In this document: piece by piece, positions 1 through 8,548 of the stretch
Position numbering within the stretch: position 1 is the stretch's first letter
Layout of the letters: every line of letters begins with the position of its first letter
Virus record (IMG/VR): IMGVR_UViG_3300032214_000504
Location: 1-20,272 of that record
Length of the DNA stretch: 20,272 bases
Source of the DNA: a virus
Direction: 5' to 3' (one strand)
The notes under the pieces: model-generated
What the model saw: only the letters and a program-made list of their open reading frames with translations
What the model was told of the DNA's origin: nothing
Databases searched by the model: none
Position numbers and translations under genes: made by a program

Positions 1-1394
1 GGAATAACTTCGCTATATGCTATTGTAGTGATGTAATTACCACATAATGTCTCATAATTCTTTTCATTTTTTACCCTATAATATAATTTTGTACCAACAG
101 TACCACTAGCAATAAAATTATCAGCATAATATGTCGAGCCGACAAAATAGTCTGTTTTACCACTATAATAGAAGCTTGTAAATGTATTTCCAGTGCTAAC
201 TTCTAGTGAAAAGAAACCATTAACCTTGTCTGGTGGTGTGGTTACTGTCCATGTGACAACTGGTGTACTAGTATTTAACCCATTTACTGTGTTTATTGCT
301 GGGAAATAAACCATAGTTATGATATCTCCAACAAGTAACGAACCTTCTAATATTATTCTTTTGCTATTTGATATAGATTGGTAATAATCTATACCATTAG
401 CCAATGTTATACCGTTTAACATCACAACAACAACGTTGCCTTGTGAGGGTGGTACTGACGTGTATATTTCGTATTTTTGTGTCGAGGTGTTAAAGTAGAC
501 CAGATTAGAACCTTCTGCGTCTGTCACACCACTGACAATCGGTGCTGATATGTCAATATTGTCACCAATTAAATTGTTACCACCGTCTGACGTATAAATA
601 AATGTTATTATATCATCAGTATATGTTTCACCACTTAAACTTACAACACTAGCACTAAATGTATAATCTAGATTATTTGCCAAAACCAATCCGTTTAAAG
701 TCATAACAAAATCACCAAGAACATTACTAGGAATTACAACTTCCTTTATACCAGCTGGTGGTAATAATGTTGTTTGAATCAATCTGTTTGTTAATGTAGA
801 GTTACTAGTGTTGTTTGTAAATGTAGGTTTTTCAGCTTGTCTTATTGAAACAAAGTAATAATCCAAACTTTTATCATAAATGCCGTATTCAGAACCGCTT
901 ATATAGTTCACGGTATCGATACCTTTACCCAATCTTTTCATGAAATCTGTACAAGCACTAAATTGATAATAACCTTTGATAAGGTAATCACCATCCATTG
1001 TCAAACCACTTGTCGGAACATATTGTGTTGTTTCGTTTGTAGCACTAAATGCTGAATAGCTTAGTATTTCAGATTTATAAACTGGTATTGTGGCGAAACC
1101 ATTTAAACTTTGGTCATATTTGTATATTTGAAAGTTAAAGTTTGCGTTTGTATCTACAAATGAACTTGTGTTTGCTGTAAATTGGAAGGTTAACGGAATC
1201 GTTTGTGTACTAGCAGATATAATGTATGTACCACCAGTTGTTGTACCAGTACAATCTATTTTTGTAGCACCACTAACATTGAATAGTGGGCTGTTAAAAA
1301 CACAAAAATCAGAACTCATATTTACGTTGGTATATGTTCTATTCCTAACGGCAGAATTCTGGTTTTGTATGTATATTCTATCTTGGTATCTCAT
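1..1394 (-). CDS. Tail-fibre-like structural protein, 3' end outside window
   Basis: An open frame starts at ATG 1394-1392 and runs without a stop to the left edge, giving about 464 residues of an incomplete protein. The start overlaps the previous gene's stop as TAATG, which suggests translational coupling. The visible part is rich in Thr, Ser, Asn, Gly and Tyr, with no membrane segment or enzyme motif. Two modules about 94 residues apart, around residues 225-265 and 319-365, share the pattern V-x-LNG-x-x-LAN-x-x-DY followed by a strand ending in D-I-I-T. Similar LNG...DYT modules recur in phage tail fibres, so I infer a fibre or fibre-attachment protein at the distal end of the tail. The true C-terminus, where a receptor-binding tip might be, is not visible. 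It could instead be another baseplate-associated beta-rich protein. Confidence 0.75.
   Translation of the reverse strand, partial: MRYQDRIYIQNQNSAVRNRTYTNVNMSSDFCVFNSPLFNVSGATKIDCTGTTTGGTYIISASTQTIPLTFQFTANTSSFVDTNANFNFQIYKYDQSLNGFATIPVYKSEILSYSAFSATNETTQYVPTSGLTMDGDYLIKGYYQFSACTDFMKRLGKGIDTVNYISGSEYGIYDKSLDYYFVSIRQAEKPTFTNNTSNSTLTNRLIQTTLLPPAGIKEVVIPSNVLGDFVMTLNGLVLANNLDYTFSASVVSLSGETYTDDIITFIYTSDGGNNLIGDNIDISAPIVSGVTDAEGSNLVYFNTSTQKYEIYTSVPPSQGNVVVVMLNGITLANGIDYYQSISNSKRIILEGSLLVGDIITMVYFPAINTVNGLNTSTPVVTWTVTTPPDKVNGFFSLEVSTGNTFTSFYYSGKTDYFVGSTYYADNFIASGTVGTKLYYRVKNEKNYETLCGNYITTIAYSEVI
295..735 (-). repeat. Two tandem LNG/LAN/DY beta modules in the fibre-like protein
   Basis: On the minus strand the encoded segments VMTLNGLVLANNLDY (M at 702-704) and VVMLNGITLANGIDY (M at 420-422) align closely and lie 94 codons apart. 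Each is followed by a strand with D-I-I-T before an aromatic Tyr. The similarity is at the protein level; the DNA has diverged. The boundaries are approximate. Modules of this type are known from phage tail fibres. Confidence 0.55.
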
Positions 1395-1636
1395 TAGTAG
1401 CTTATATCTAACGTTATCGTTGCAATGTTATTTTCATTTTTTAAACCAAATTCCATTGGTTTAAGCAAAGCAGATGTAAATTCTGTTCTAGATAAATTTT
1501 GAAGATATGCGACAAACCCATTAAGATTAATAAAATCTTCTTGTTGTATTTGACCAGAAACACTAGTAACGAATCGAGCATCACCTATTACATGTGTCAA
1601 TATTTCTCCTTCTACTTTTTTTAATAATTGTGGCAT
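1394..1636 (-). CDS. Small hypothetical protein of the tail operon (80 aa)
   Basis: This is a complete 80-residue frame from ATG 1636-1634 to TAA 1396-1394. I do not recognise the family. It has no signal peptide, transmembrane segment or cysteine. Charged residues are spread throughout, and it ends in a beta-like stretch (IATITLDISY). It lies 25 bases after the 1041-residue gene and its stop overlaps the ATG of the fibre-like gene (TAATG), so it is probably translated with both. A small adaptor, chaperone or connector for the next protein is plausible from position alone. The same-strand continuity, the stop-start overlap and the lack of another candidate in the gap support it being a real gene. 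Confidence 0.7.
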   Translation of the reverse strand: MPQLLKKVEGEILTHVIGDARFVTSVSGQIQQEDFINLNGFVAYLQNLSRTEFTSALLKPMEFGLKNENNIATITLDISY

Positions 1637-1661
1637 ATCTATAAATATATTTCTCTTTTAA

Positions 1662-4600
1662 TTACTTCAATCTAATTTCACCATCACTGTCTGATTTTAC
1701 AGAACCCTCAGTAATCGTTACGCTACCAATAAATTCTGAAGAAGCATTCATTTGTTTTAAATAGACACCAGTACATTTTTGAACCTTTGTGTTTGGTTGC
1801 AATGTACCTTCACTACTTATTGTCGTTTTATCAACATCAACCGTTAAATCAAAAGCAATACTTTCAGCAGCATAATCATCACATATGAACAAGCTACCTT
1901 TTTTGTACATAAATTTTTGTTGGTCAAAAAATGTGTTACTATAAATTTTAACACTACCCCATATTGTTGTCGCTGGAACTACTTGTTCTATAATATCTGT
2001 CCAATAATCACCAACCAAACCAGCAAATTGTTCCATTGTCGCATATGTGTATTTTGAACTTTCAGTATCACAATATTTTGTACTATTCAAATATCTATCA
2101 TATAACGCCCTAAGTGTAGGATATGCTGACAATGTTTTTCTATTTTTAGCGTCAATAAGTTCTGACATAATTTGACTTTCAAATTCTTCAACAGTGTCAA
2201 TATTTGAAAGTGGTTCTGTTAATAATTCTGTGAAATCTAAACTTTCACCACCACAATCAACACAGCACGAATCACAGTTAATCAATGTTTCACCCCAAAA
2301 TGGTTTTATTAAATAACTAGAGACTGGAAGATACGCTGAAGTATCTTTCATTAATTCTATAAACGAATTTAGTTCATCTAATGAATTTTGTGTAAAACTA
2401 TCAGTTACGTTTGTTATCGTACCTTGAACATCAGAAACGTCTGATATGTGATAAAAACTTAAACCACTTACACTACATGTAACCCAAAGTGCACCAATTG
2501 GTGTTGCTTTAGTAAACGCTTTGAAAACCTTCCCACAATTACATTCTGTTGTTGGGAAACATGCTTCATAATTATCAACACTAGCTTCAATACAAGTGCT
2601 AAAAAAATCAACACAATCTTGAACAATCACTGAACAATCAGCAACTGTTTGTATTGTTGGTAGCGTTACAACATTTCCACTATAATCAGTAACAGTTATT
2701 CCACTACATGGTATTGTTTCACCAGTCAATAAACATGGATTGTCAACAACATAGCACCAAACATCGTGTTCAACAGCACTAGCCAAATTGATATCTAAAT
2801 CAATTTCTTTTGTGTTTATAACTAATCTTTCGTCATTTACGTTGTACTCTGTTTGTCTAATTCTATTGTCACCTAGATTATTTTTTATGTCAAAAGTTCT
2901 ACTAACTGGTGTTGTATTTTTAATCCATGATTTTTTATTATCAATAATTCTTTCCAATTCAAAACCAGGTGATTTTTCAACTCTAATAGTTTTTGCCTCA
3001 CCGTCAATACAAGACTTATTTAATTTTAAATTATCAACTAAAACACATATATTTGAACATGTGTTGTTTATTTTTATTGATAAAGTTATTTTTTTATCTT
3101 CTATTTTTGATATAATATCTGGGTCTGTTATTTCAGTTGTGTAATTTAACCATTTAGAAGCTAAAATAGTTTGAGCTAAAGAATCTCTAAACTTTTTTAA
3201 ATCATCTACACTATTCGTAAAATTAGATTGGGTGAATAATGACTCCAATATGTTGTCTTTAACTGGCACACAAGATTGAACGTTACAATAGTAATCGCTA
3301 GGACCTTGTGTTTCACAGTTACTAGGTACTGGCTCTAAAGACCCACTCAATTCTGTTTTTTGGTATTTAATAACAGTACAACCACTAGTAAAAGTTTCTG
3401 TTTGCTTTGGTTGTCCGCAAATATAAAAACCACTATCTGTTGCGTGTTGTGTTAAATATGTGTATAGATTACCGCTGCCAATAGATGGAAATAGATTAAA
3501 CTCATATACAGTTGTTAAAGCACCGTTTGACTCGATGACATCGACACTCATTGATACATCTAGATTCTCTAAAACTTGTGTTGGTGTTGAACAAACAGCT
3601 GTACTTGTTTCAGTATCACCTTTTAAATTTTGTATTTCTGTTTCTAACGCTGTTGTTTTATCATCACATTCCTTAACCAATTTTGTTAATATTTCAATTT
3701 CTTTTTTTAATCGAGTTTTAAAACCAAAAGGTGTTGTACATTGAAACGCAAATTCTAAATTACCGTTTTGAACAGATTCATAACTTAAAAGTATCATTTC
3801 TATCACATTATCACATGTGTAAGATGTTGGGTCACCGTCTAAAAATCTCTGATATTTATCTAACCCTAATAAGTTTTGTAACACAGTTAAACCACCATTT
3901 GTTTCGTTTATACAAATAGTAACACTAGAATTTGGGTTTACCGCTGTTGAGCTACTACTTAACGCTGGGAAACCAAAAGGTGCTGTAGAACCAAAGCCAG
4001 TATTACCAAACGCTTTTATCGCACTTCTAGTAGTTACTACTTGTGGTGCGGCTTGTGTAACACCAACAGCTTCAGCGTATTTTAAATAAAGTTCGATATC
4101 AACGTTATCACAAACCATTGAATAATAACTCTTTTCATATTCTGAAATAGTTATTTCTAATTTGCTACTTATGCTTTCGCACTCTGCTTGTAGATTTAAA
4201 AGTTCTGATTCTAATTTTTTAATTTGGTCTTGCGTTCTTGGGTCGACATTTACAGATATCGTTGGGTTTAAAATATCAGATAAATTCTCACACTCTAGTT
4301 TAAAAAGATAGTTAAAATCAACAACCAATTTACATTCTTTCTCACCGTTTTCGGTGTTGAAAAGACTACCATCGTTACCATCTGGGTTTAAAACTATCTT
4401 AAAAGTATCTATAAGACAATCAGTACCACTAGACGAAGTTTTCCATCTACATTTTTGTTTATTGTCATCCCAATATATATCACTGCTAGTCACATTTGGA
4501 AAATATTGACTTGCAGATGTTATTAATTTTGGTATCATTGTTTTACAACAATAACTACCCAATTCTATTGGTTGGTTTTGTCCGTTGTATACCAAAAAAA

Positions 4601-4787
4601 CATCAATGTCACCATTTTGATTTAAAACTACGGTTTGTTGTGATGGTGTGTAACCATTCAACGTACCATATTGTTGGAAATACGCAGAACTATTAGTTGC
4701 GTCATCGTTTTTGATTGAATTAGCAATGTTTCTTAACAATACTGTACATATTTCATTACCAAGTGATGTAGTATTAGATTCTGCCAT
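1662..4787 (-). CDS. Large cysteine-rich tail-associated protein (1041 aa)
   Basis: This complete 1041-residue frame has an ATG preceded by an A-rich stretch (AAAAATAAAAA) and no Shine-Dalgarno motif. I do not recognise the family. By my count it has about 39 cysteines, very high for a phage structural protein, including CC, CNC and CDSCC-x-x-C clusters. Two predicted coiled-coil stretches lie near residues 186-222 and 355-392. Between them are two related blocks, each beginning CDNV (first at residue 226) and each followed later by PFGF. Residues 234-242 read YLKYAEAVG, identical to the end of the preceding 909-residue protein. No signal peptide or membrane segment is seen. Its place between a gpI-like tail protein and a fibre-like protein suggests a tail-tip or fibre-linking structural role; this is inference. 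The cysteines could bind metal or form disulfides after release. Confidence 0.8.
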   Translation of the reverse strand: MAESNTTSLGNEICTVLLRNIANSIKNDDATNSSAYFQQYGTLNGYTPSQQTVVLNQNGDIDVFLVYNGQNQPIELGSYCCKTMIPKLITSASQYFPNVTSSDIYWDDNKQKCRWKTSSSGTDCLIDTFKIVLNPDGNDGSLFNTENGEKECKLVVDFNYLFKLECENLSDILNPTISVNVDPRTQDQIKKLESELLNLQAECESISSKLEITISEYEKSYYSMVCDNVDIELYLKYAEAVGVTQAAPQVVTTRSAIKAFGNTGFGSTAPFGFPALSSSSTAVNPNSSVTICINETNGGLTVLQNLLGLDKYQRFLDGDPTSYTCDNVIEMILLSYESVQNGNLEFAFQCTTPFGFKTRLKKEIEILTKLVKECDDKTTALETEIQNLKGDTETSTAVCSTPTQVLENLDVSMSVDVIESNGALTTVYEFNLFPSIGSGNLYTYLTQHATDSGFYICGQPKQTETFTSGCTVIKYQKTELSGSLEPVPSNCETQGPSDYYCNVQSCVPVKDNILESLFTQSNFTNSVDDLKKFRDSLAQTILASKWLNYTTEITDPDIISKIEDKKITLSIKINNTCSNICVLVDNLKLNKSCIDGEAKTIRVEKSPGFELERIIDNKKSWIKNTTPVSRTFDIKNNLGDNRIRQTEYNVNDERLVINTKEIDLDINLASAVEHDVWCYVVDNPCLLTGETIPCSGITVTDYSGNVVTLPTIQTVADCSVIVQDCVDFFSTCIEASVDNYEACFPTTECNCGKVFKAFTKATPIGALWVTCSVSGLSFYHISDVSDVQGTITNVTDSFTQNSLDELNSFIELMKDTSAYLPVSSYLIKPFWGETLINCDSCCVDCGGESLDFTELLTEPLSNIDTVEEFESQIMSELIDAKNRKTLSAYPTLRALYDRYLNSTKYCDTESSKYTYATMEQFAGLVGDYWTDIIEQVVPATTIWGSVKIYSNTFFDQQKFMYKKGSLFICDDYAAESIAFDLTVDVDKTTISSEGTLQPNTKVQKCTGVYLKQMNASSEFIGSVTITEGSVKSDSDGEIRLK
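4062..4088 (-). repeat. Shared motif YLKYAEAVG, internal copy
   Basis: Codons 234-242 of the 1041-residue protein encode YLKYAEAVG, followed by V-TQ. The same nine residues, followed by L-TQ, occur at codons 892-900 of the neighbouring protein. The codons differ at several third positions, so the residues appear conserved rather than recently copied. Confidence 0.85.
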
Positions 4788-4840
4788 TTTTTATTTTTAT
4801 ATTATTATTTTCTATTTTTATTACTTTTATCTATTGTTGT
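4788..4840 (-). promoter_or_regulatory. A/T-only-like leader before the 1041-residue gene
   Basis: The 53-base gap is almost entirely A on the coding (minus) strand and contains TATAAAAATAA close to the ATG. The same 11-mer occurs upstream of the gp25-like gene. It resembles the T4 late promoter core TATAAATA, but this copy is so close to the start codon that a translational enhancer role (A-rich leader, typical of Bacteroidota) is at least as likely. Confidence 0.3.
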
Positions 4841-7570
4841 TTATATAGCTTTAGTTGGTGATTGAGTTAGTCCTACTGCTTCAGCATACTTCAAATATGT
4901 TTCAAATGTTAATTCACAACAACCGATTTTAAAATCACCAACAACTATTTCAACACCATTAAAATTTTTTGCTTTAAATTGATAATAGTTATATAAATCA
5001 GCATATAAACTTGAATCATCAATTAATTCTTGTGTTAATTTACAACCAATACCAACTTCACCAGTGTATGGGTCTGTTATGTTTGGAACCGCCACCGTTT
5101 TTTGTGGACAAGCCGAAGCATCTGATACAACAACCTTGTTTATACCAGAACCGTATAATGTTATAAAGTTTAAGTATGCTGTTGCTGTTGGTGAACCTTG
5201 TGGTAAATATATTGGTTCTTTAGCGATTGTCCAGTTACATGTTACATTACAACCGCATTTATCTGTTGTACAACAAACAAAACCACTACTTACTAATTTT
5301 GGGTTTGAAGGTATTGCACCTTGATAAATTGAATCGGCATAAGTAGATTTTCCACCTAAATAACTACAACATTCTTTATCAATAAATGCTGTTTTATTTG
5401 TCACACCATTAATAAGATTTCCGTTGATATCGTATTTATTAATCTCAAAAACGTATAAACCTAATTGTGGGTTAGTTTTTGGTGGGTTTGCCAATGTTTC
5501 ACATGGTTTTACTGGTTTTGGGTCTGTTTTTTTAATACAAATACTCAAAGACTCATCTTCACCTTCACATGGGCACCCACATGGTGTTAAAATATCCTCT
5601 GGCATAGGGTCTTTTATTATTTCTGTTTCGTAAACAATGCAATCACCTAAATCTGAACCATCGTTATTTACCACGTCAACATATGTGTTTCCAGTGTAAT
5701 TTGTTATATCACCTAGTGAATAATTTAAGAATAAATTTCTTTCAGACGTAACAGCTGTTGACGCTGTGACCGTTACTGGTATAAAATTTTGAATTAAGTT
5801 TCTAAATTGGTTTATATATTTCGAACCACCATCATAAGGACCAACGTGTGGATTGTTTCCACTTGTTATGTCTATTGTTGCACCAGTACCACCAGTTTCT
5901 CTATACCAAAGACCATAATTTTGGAAATACATGTCTGGTGTGTCTGGTAATGGTCTAGGATAACCTTCTAAATCTACTGGGTATGACAACACATCGCTAT
6001 CTAAACCGTTTAATTCAAGTACTTGTACAAATAAATCAACATCGATAGGGCCTTTAGCTCTATAAATGTATTCGTTAAATGTAACTAACCCCATTGGTGT
6101 TCCAATAAAGTTTAAAAGGAATTCTATTGATTTTCTAGCACCTTTAGATTTCCAAATCCATGGTGAGTTCAAAATTATTCTTCTCCATAGCTCAATATCT
6201 GCTTGTGCTGCTGTTAAACCAACTGGTTGACCAGCGTAATTTGAACTATCGGTTTCAACATAATTAGCCAAAAGATTATTCTCAATAACAGAAGAAACCA
6301 AATCCCAACCTAACACTCTTGCTAAATCTTTTAAATACGCATCTGGGATATTGTCTTGTCTATTGTATGTTACAACATGTGCAAAAGAAATACCTTGTAT
6401 GAACTGGTTAATATCATCAAAAGACCTACCGTATATTTTTAATGTCTTATTAACTTTTTGACCAGTTGTTGTGTCTTGATGAACTTCAGCCAAACGTACT
6501 GGTGTTGTATCAAAAGCTGATATTGACTCAGAAACCAAAAACCTAGTCATCAAATCTGTTTCGTTTAAATCATAGTTTGTAGCTAAATCAAACAGTTCTG
6601 TTGCGTAATTTATATATTCTGTAGTGTCAAAATCTATATTATAACCGTCAGTTACTGGCCATTTAACAGATTTGGATGAATACATTAAAATACCGCTTTG
6701 TGTTCTAACTGGGAAGTTAAATGTAGCTGTGTATAATGGTAGTGTGTACCTATTCAACAAATATTCATGCAATCCATTTAAACTATTGAAAAATGTATTT
6801 TCAATAGTTTTATTAGGTTTAATATGGTAATATAAATAAGAACCAGTTGTTGCACCAGAAAAAACATCACCTTTTGCTTTAAAATAAACGTAATCAGCTT
6901 GTTCGAATGTTGAACCAGTGAATCCTATAATATCATATTCTGTATTATTTATCAATATAGCGTATGATTTATAGTTTACTGTTAAATTTCTCAAATCATT
7001 TTCTTGATTAAAAGAATCCGAAACAGTACCATTGGCCAAGTAGTTTATCTTAAATTTGTTGTTAATAAGTGTAGTGTTTAATTTAAAACTAGACTCATTT
7101 GTTATATAATCGTAAGTATAATCTTCAAAAGTAAAGCCATTAATAAACTGACTATCGTAAAAAGCTGTTGGTGTAACGTATAACGCAGCTGGCCATTTTG
7201 TTATTATTTCTTCTAATGTTACTCTAAAGTACTCAGTCATTGAACCAAATAATGCGTAGTTTTTTAAATTAGATTCGTCTAAATTTAAAAACACACTTGC
7301 ATTATTCTCTAAAAGTTTTACTGATTGCTCAATTGTTAAATCTAATTTATCTAGTGTAAAAAAGTCAGAAAATTTACCAGTAATATAATTTTTGTCTAAT
7401 TTTGGGTCCAAGTTAGTTGTAATAGCAAAATTACCCATTGTAAACAATGGGGTACCACCATCACTTGCCAGTTGTAACCCTACTAAATCTGGACTAAAAT
7501 CTCTGTATTCAATGTTTCCATCGTATGATATTTTCTGTGAATACCCAGCTACTTTTATCTTTTTTGCCAT
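4841..7570 (-). CDS. Tail/baseplate protein with gpI-like segment and Cys-rich C-terminus (909 aa)
   Basis: This complete 909-residue frame starts 7 bases after the previous stop. The N-terminal part (about residues 1-400) is Tyr, Asn and Thr rich and looks beta-structured. Residues about 410-495 carry a helical segment with ARVLGWDL and, further on, WRRIILNSPWIWKSKGARKS leading into EFLLNFIGTP. This resembles the tail-protein-I (P2 gpI-like) pattern, in which an R-R...S-P-W...K-G-x-R/T-x-x-I helix occurs in baseplate proteins of contractile tails. Residues about 640-890 contain roughly 17 cysteines, with clusters such as CGCPC, CC and CCTTDKCGC. The last 18 residues contain YLKYAEAVG, shared with the next gene product. 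I infer a baseplate protein that attaches fibres or peripheral tail proteins. The gpI assignment rests on motif resemblance only. Confidence 0.75.
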   Translation of the reverse strand: MAKKIKVAGYSQKISYDGNIEYRDFSPDLVGLQLASDGGTPLFTMGNFAITTNLDPKLDKNYITGKFSDFFTLDKLDLTIEQSVKLLENNASVFLNLDESNLKNYALFGSMTEYFRVTLEEIITKWPAALYVTPTAFYDSQFINGFTFEDYTYDYITNESSFKLNTTLINNKFKINYLANGTVSDSFNQENDLRNLTVNYKSYAILINNTEYDIIGFTGSTFEQADYVYFKAKGDVFSGATTGSYLYYHIKPNKTIENTFFNSLNGLHEYLLNRYTLPLYTATFNFPVRTQSGILMYSSKSVKWPVTDGYNIDFDTTEYINYATELFDLATNYDLNETDLMTRFLVSESISAFDTTPVRLAEVHQDTTTGQKVNKTLKIYGRSFDDINQFIQGISFAHVVTYNRQDNIPDAYLKDLARVLGWDLVSSVIENNLLANYVETDSSNYAGQPVGLTAAQADIELWRRIILNSPWIWKSKGARKSIEFLLNFIGTPMGLVTFNEYIYRAKGPIDVDLFVQVLELNGLDSDVLSYPVDLEGYPRPLPDTPDMYFQNYGLWYRETGGTGATIDITSGNNPHVGPYDGGSKYINQFRNLIQNFIPVTVTASTAVTSERNLFLNYSLGDITNYTGNTYVDVVNNDGSDLGDCIVYETEIIKDPMPEDILTPCGCPCEGEDESLSICIKKTDPKPVKPCETLANPPKTNPQLGLYVFEINKYDINGNLINGVTNKTAFIDKECCSYLGGKSTYADSIYQGAIPSNPKLVSSGFVCCTTDKCGCNVTCNWTIAKEPIYLPQGSPTATAYLNFITLYGSGINKVVVSDASACPQKTVAVPNITDPYTGEVGIGCKLTQELIDDSSLYADLYNYYQFKAKNFNGVEIVVGDFKIGCCELTFETYLKYAEAVGLTQSPTKAI
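4871..4897 (-). repeat. Shared motif YLKYAEAVG, C-terminal copy
   Basis: Codons 892-900 of the 909-residue protein encode YLKYAEAVG, ten residues before the C-terminal end. It follows a CC pair (CCELTFET), just as the internal copy in the next protein follows a cysteine (CDNVDIEL). A terminal position would suit a docking peptide. Confidence 0.85.
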
Positions 7571-7577
7571 TTAAAAA

Positions 7578-8501
7578 TTAGATTGTTGTTATATTATTAA
7601 AAGTTTTCGTAAAATCAATCGCTGTTCTTTGTTCTCTAACTTCAAACAATGATTTACCAGTAAACTGGTCTTTTATTTCGTATAAGTTATATTGTTTATA
7701 AATATCATTATTAAAGTTGTATATCGTGTAAATACCATCTTCAAGACTTTTGGTTTGATTACCAAAGATTGCAAATGCAAGTGTTTCAACATCGTGTTCA
7801 ACCATTTCAACCTCTATCATTATAGGGTTAAAGAAAGTGTTTGTGATTATAATTTCTTGGTTTGGTTGACCTATAAAAGGTAACGCATTTGGTTTAACAT
7901 TTGGCGCAGATGCTGGTGAAACAGTACAAAAAGTCAAACTTGAATTGTCGTTAAACCTATATCTAATTGCTTTTTGGTTTGTATTTGTTAAATTTTGGTT
8001 AACTGGTTCCGCTCTGTTATTTGATGTGATAACTCTGAAAAAATTATTAACTTTTGCGTCTGGTCTTGATGTCGTTGTGTCTAAATATTCAATTCTATAA
8101 CCAACCAATCCGTTGTTTTCAAATCTATTTGAAAAATTTGTAGGGACGCTTGCTATATCAAATAACAAACCTTTGATATCTGGATATGATGATAATACGC
8201 CAACATCAACTATTTTGGTTCTAATTTCAACTGGTTTTATAATAATTGTATAAAAACCTTTTGTACTAAAATTGGCAACTGGTAATGTAAGTGTATACAT
8301 ACCACCAAAAACTTCAAATCCAGTTACATTCGATTGAACTTTGTTAGGGTTATCGATTTTCTTTAAAACTATATTTGGGTCTAATTTTGTTAGCCCAGCA
8401 TCACCAGCTCTATCTCTAGAAGGTGTAAAATGATAAAAAATCTCCACATCATCTGGAGAAATATCTGCTGGTCTTACTATTCCGTATGTTCCTGTTGCCA
8501 T
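7578..8501 (-). CDS. Hypothetical structural protein of the baseplate operon (307 aa)
   Basis: This complete 307-residue frame starts at an ATG preceded by AAAAAAAAGAAAA on the coding strand. I do not recognise the family. There is no signal peptide or membrane segment and only one cysteine (in LTFCTVSP). The N-terminal third looks like a beta sandwich, with alternating hydrophobic strands such as YTLTLPVANF and FYTIIIKPVEI. The C-terminal end has a Tyr/Asn-rich strand series followed by a charged helix (KSLFEVREQRTAI). It lies between two other structural-looking genes and just before the gpI-like gene, so a baseplate or tail-tip subunit is the natural guess from context. No enzymatic residues stand out. 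Confidence 0.75.
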   Translation of the reverse strand: MATGTYGIVRPADISPDDVEIFYHFTPSRDRAGDAGLTKLDPNIVLKKIDNPNKVQSNVTGFEVFGGMYTLTLPVANFSTKGFYTIIIKPVEIRTKIVDVGVLSSYPDIKGLLFDIASVPTNFSNRFENNGLVGYRIEYLDTTTSRPDAKVNNFFRVITSNNRAEPVNQNLTNTNQKAIRYRFNDNSSLTFCTVSPASAPNVKPNALPFIGQPNQEIIITNTFFNPIMIEVEMVEHDVETLAFAIFGNQTKSLEDGIYTIYNFNNDIYKQYNLYEIKDQFTGKSLFEVREQRTAIDFTKTFNNITTI

Positions 8502-8548
8502 TTTTCTTTTTTTTATTTAATATAACAATCTTTTTTTAAAAGTGTATT

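Noticed and set aside
1168-1464. Plus-strand open frames, such as this one of 98 codons and others at 2788, 3460, 5064, 12605 and 14058
   Set aside because: Each lies opposite a long, convincing minus-strand gene, lacks recognisable domains, and has the composition expected of an antisense frame.
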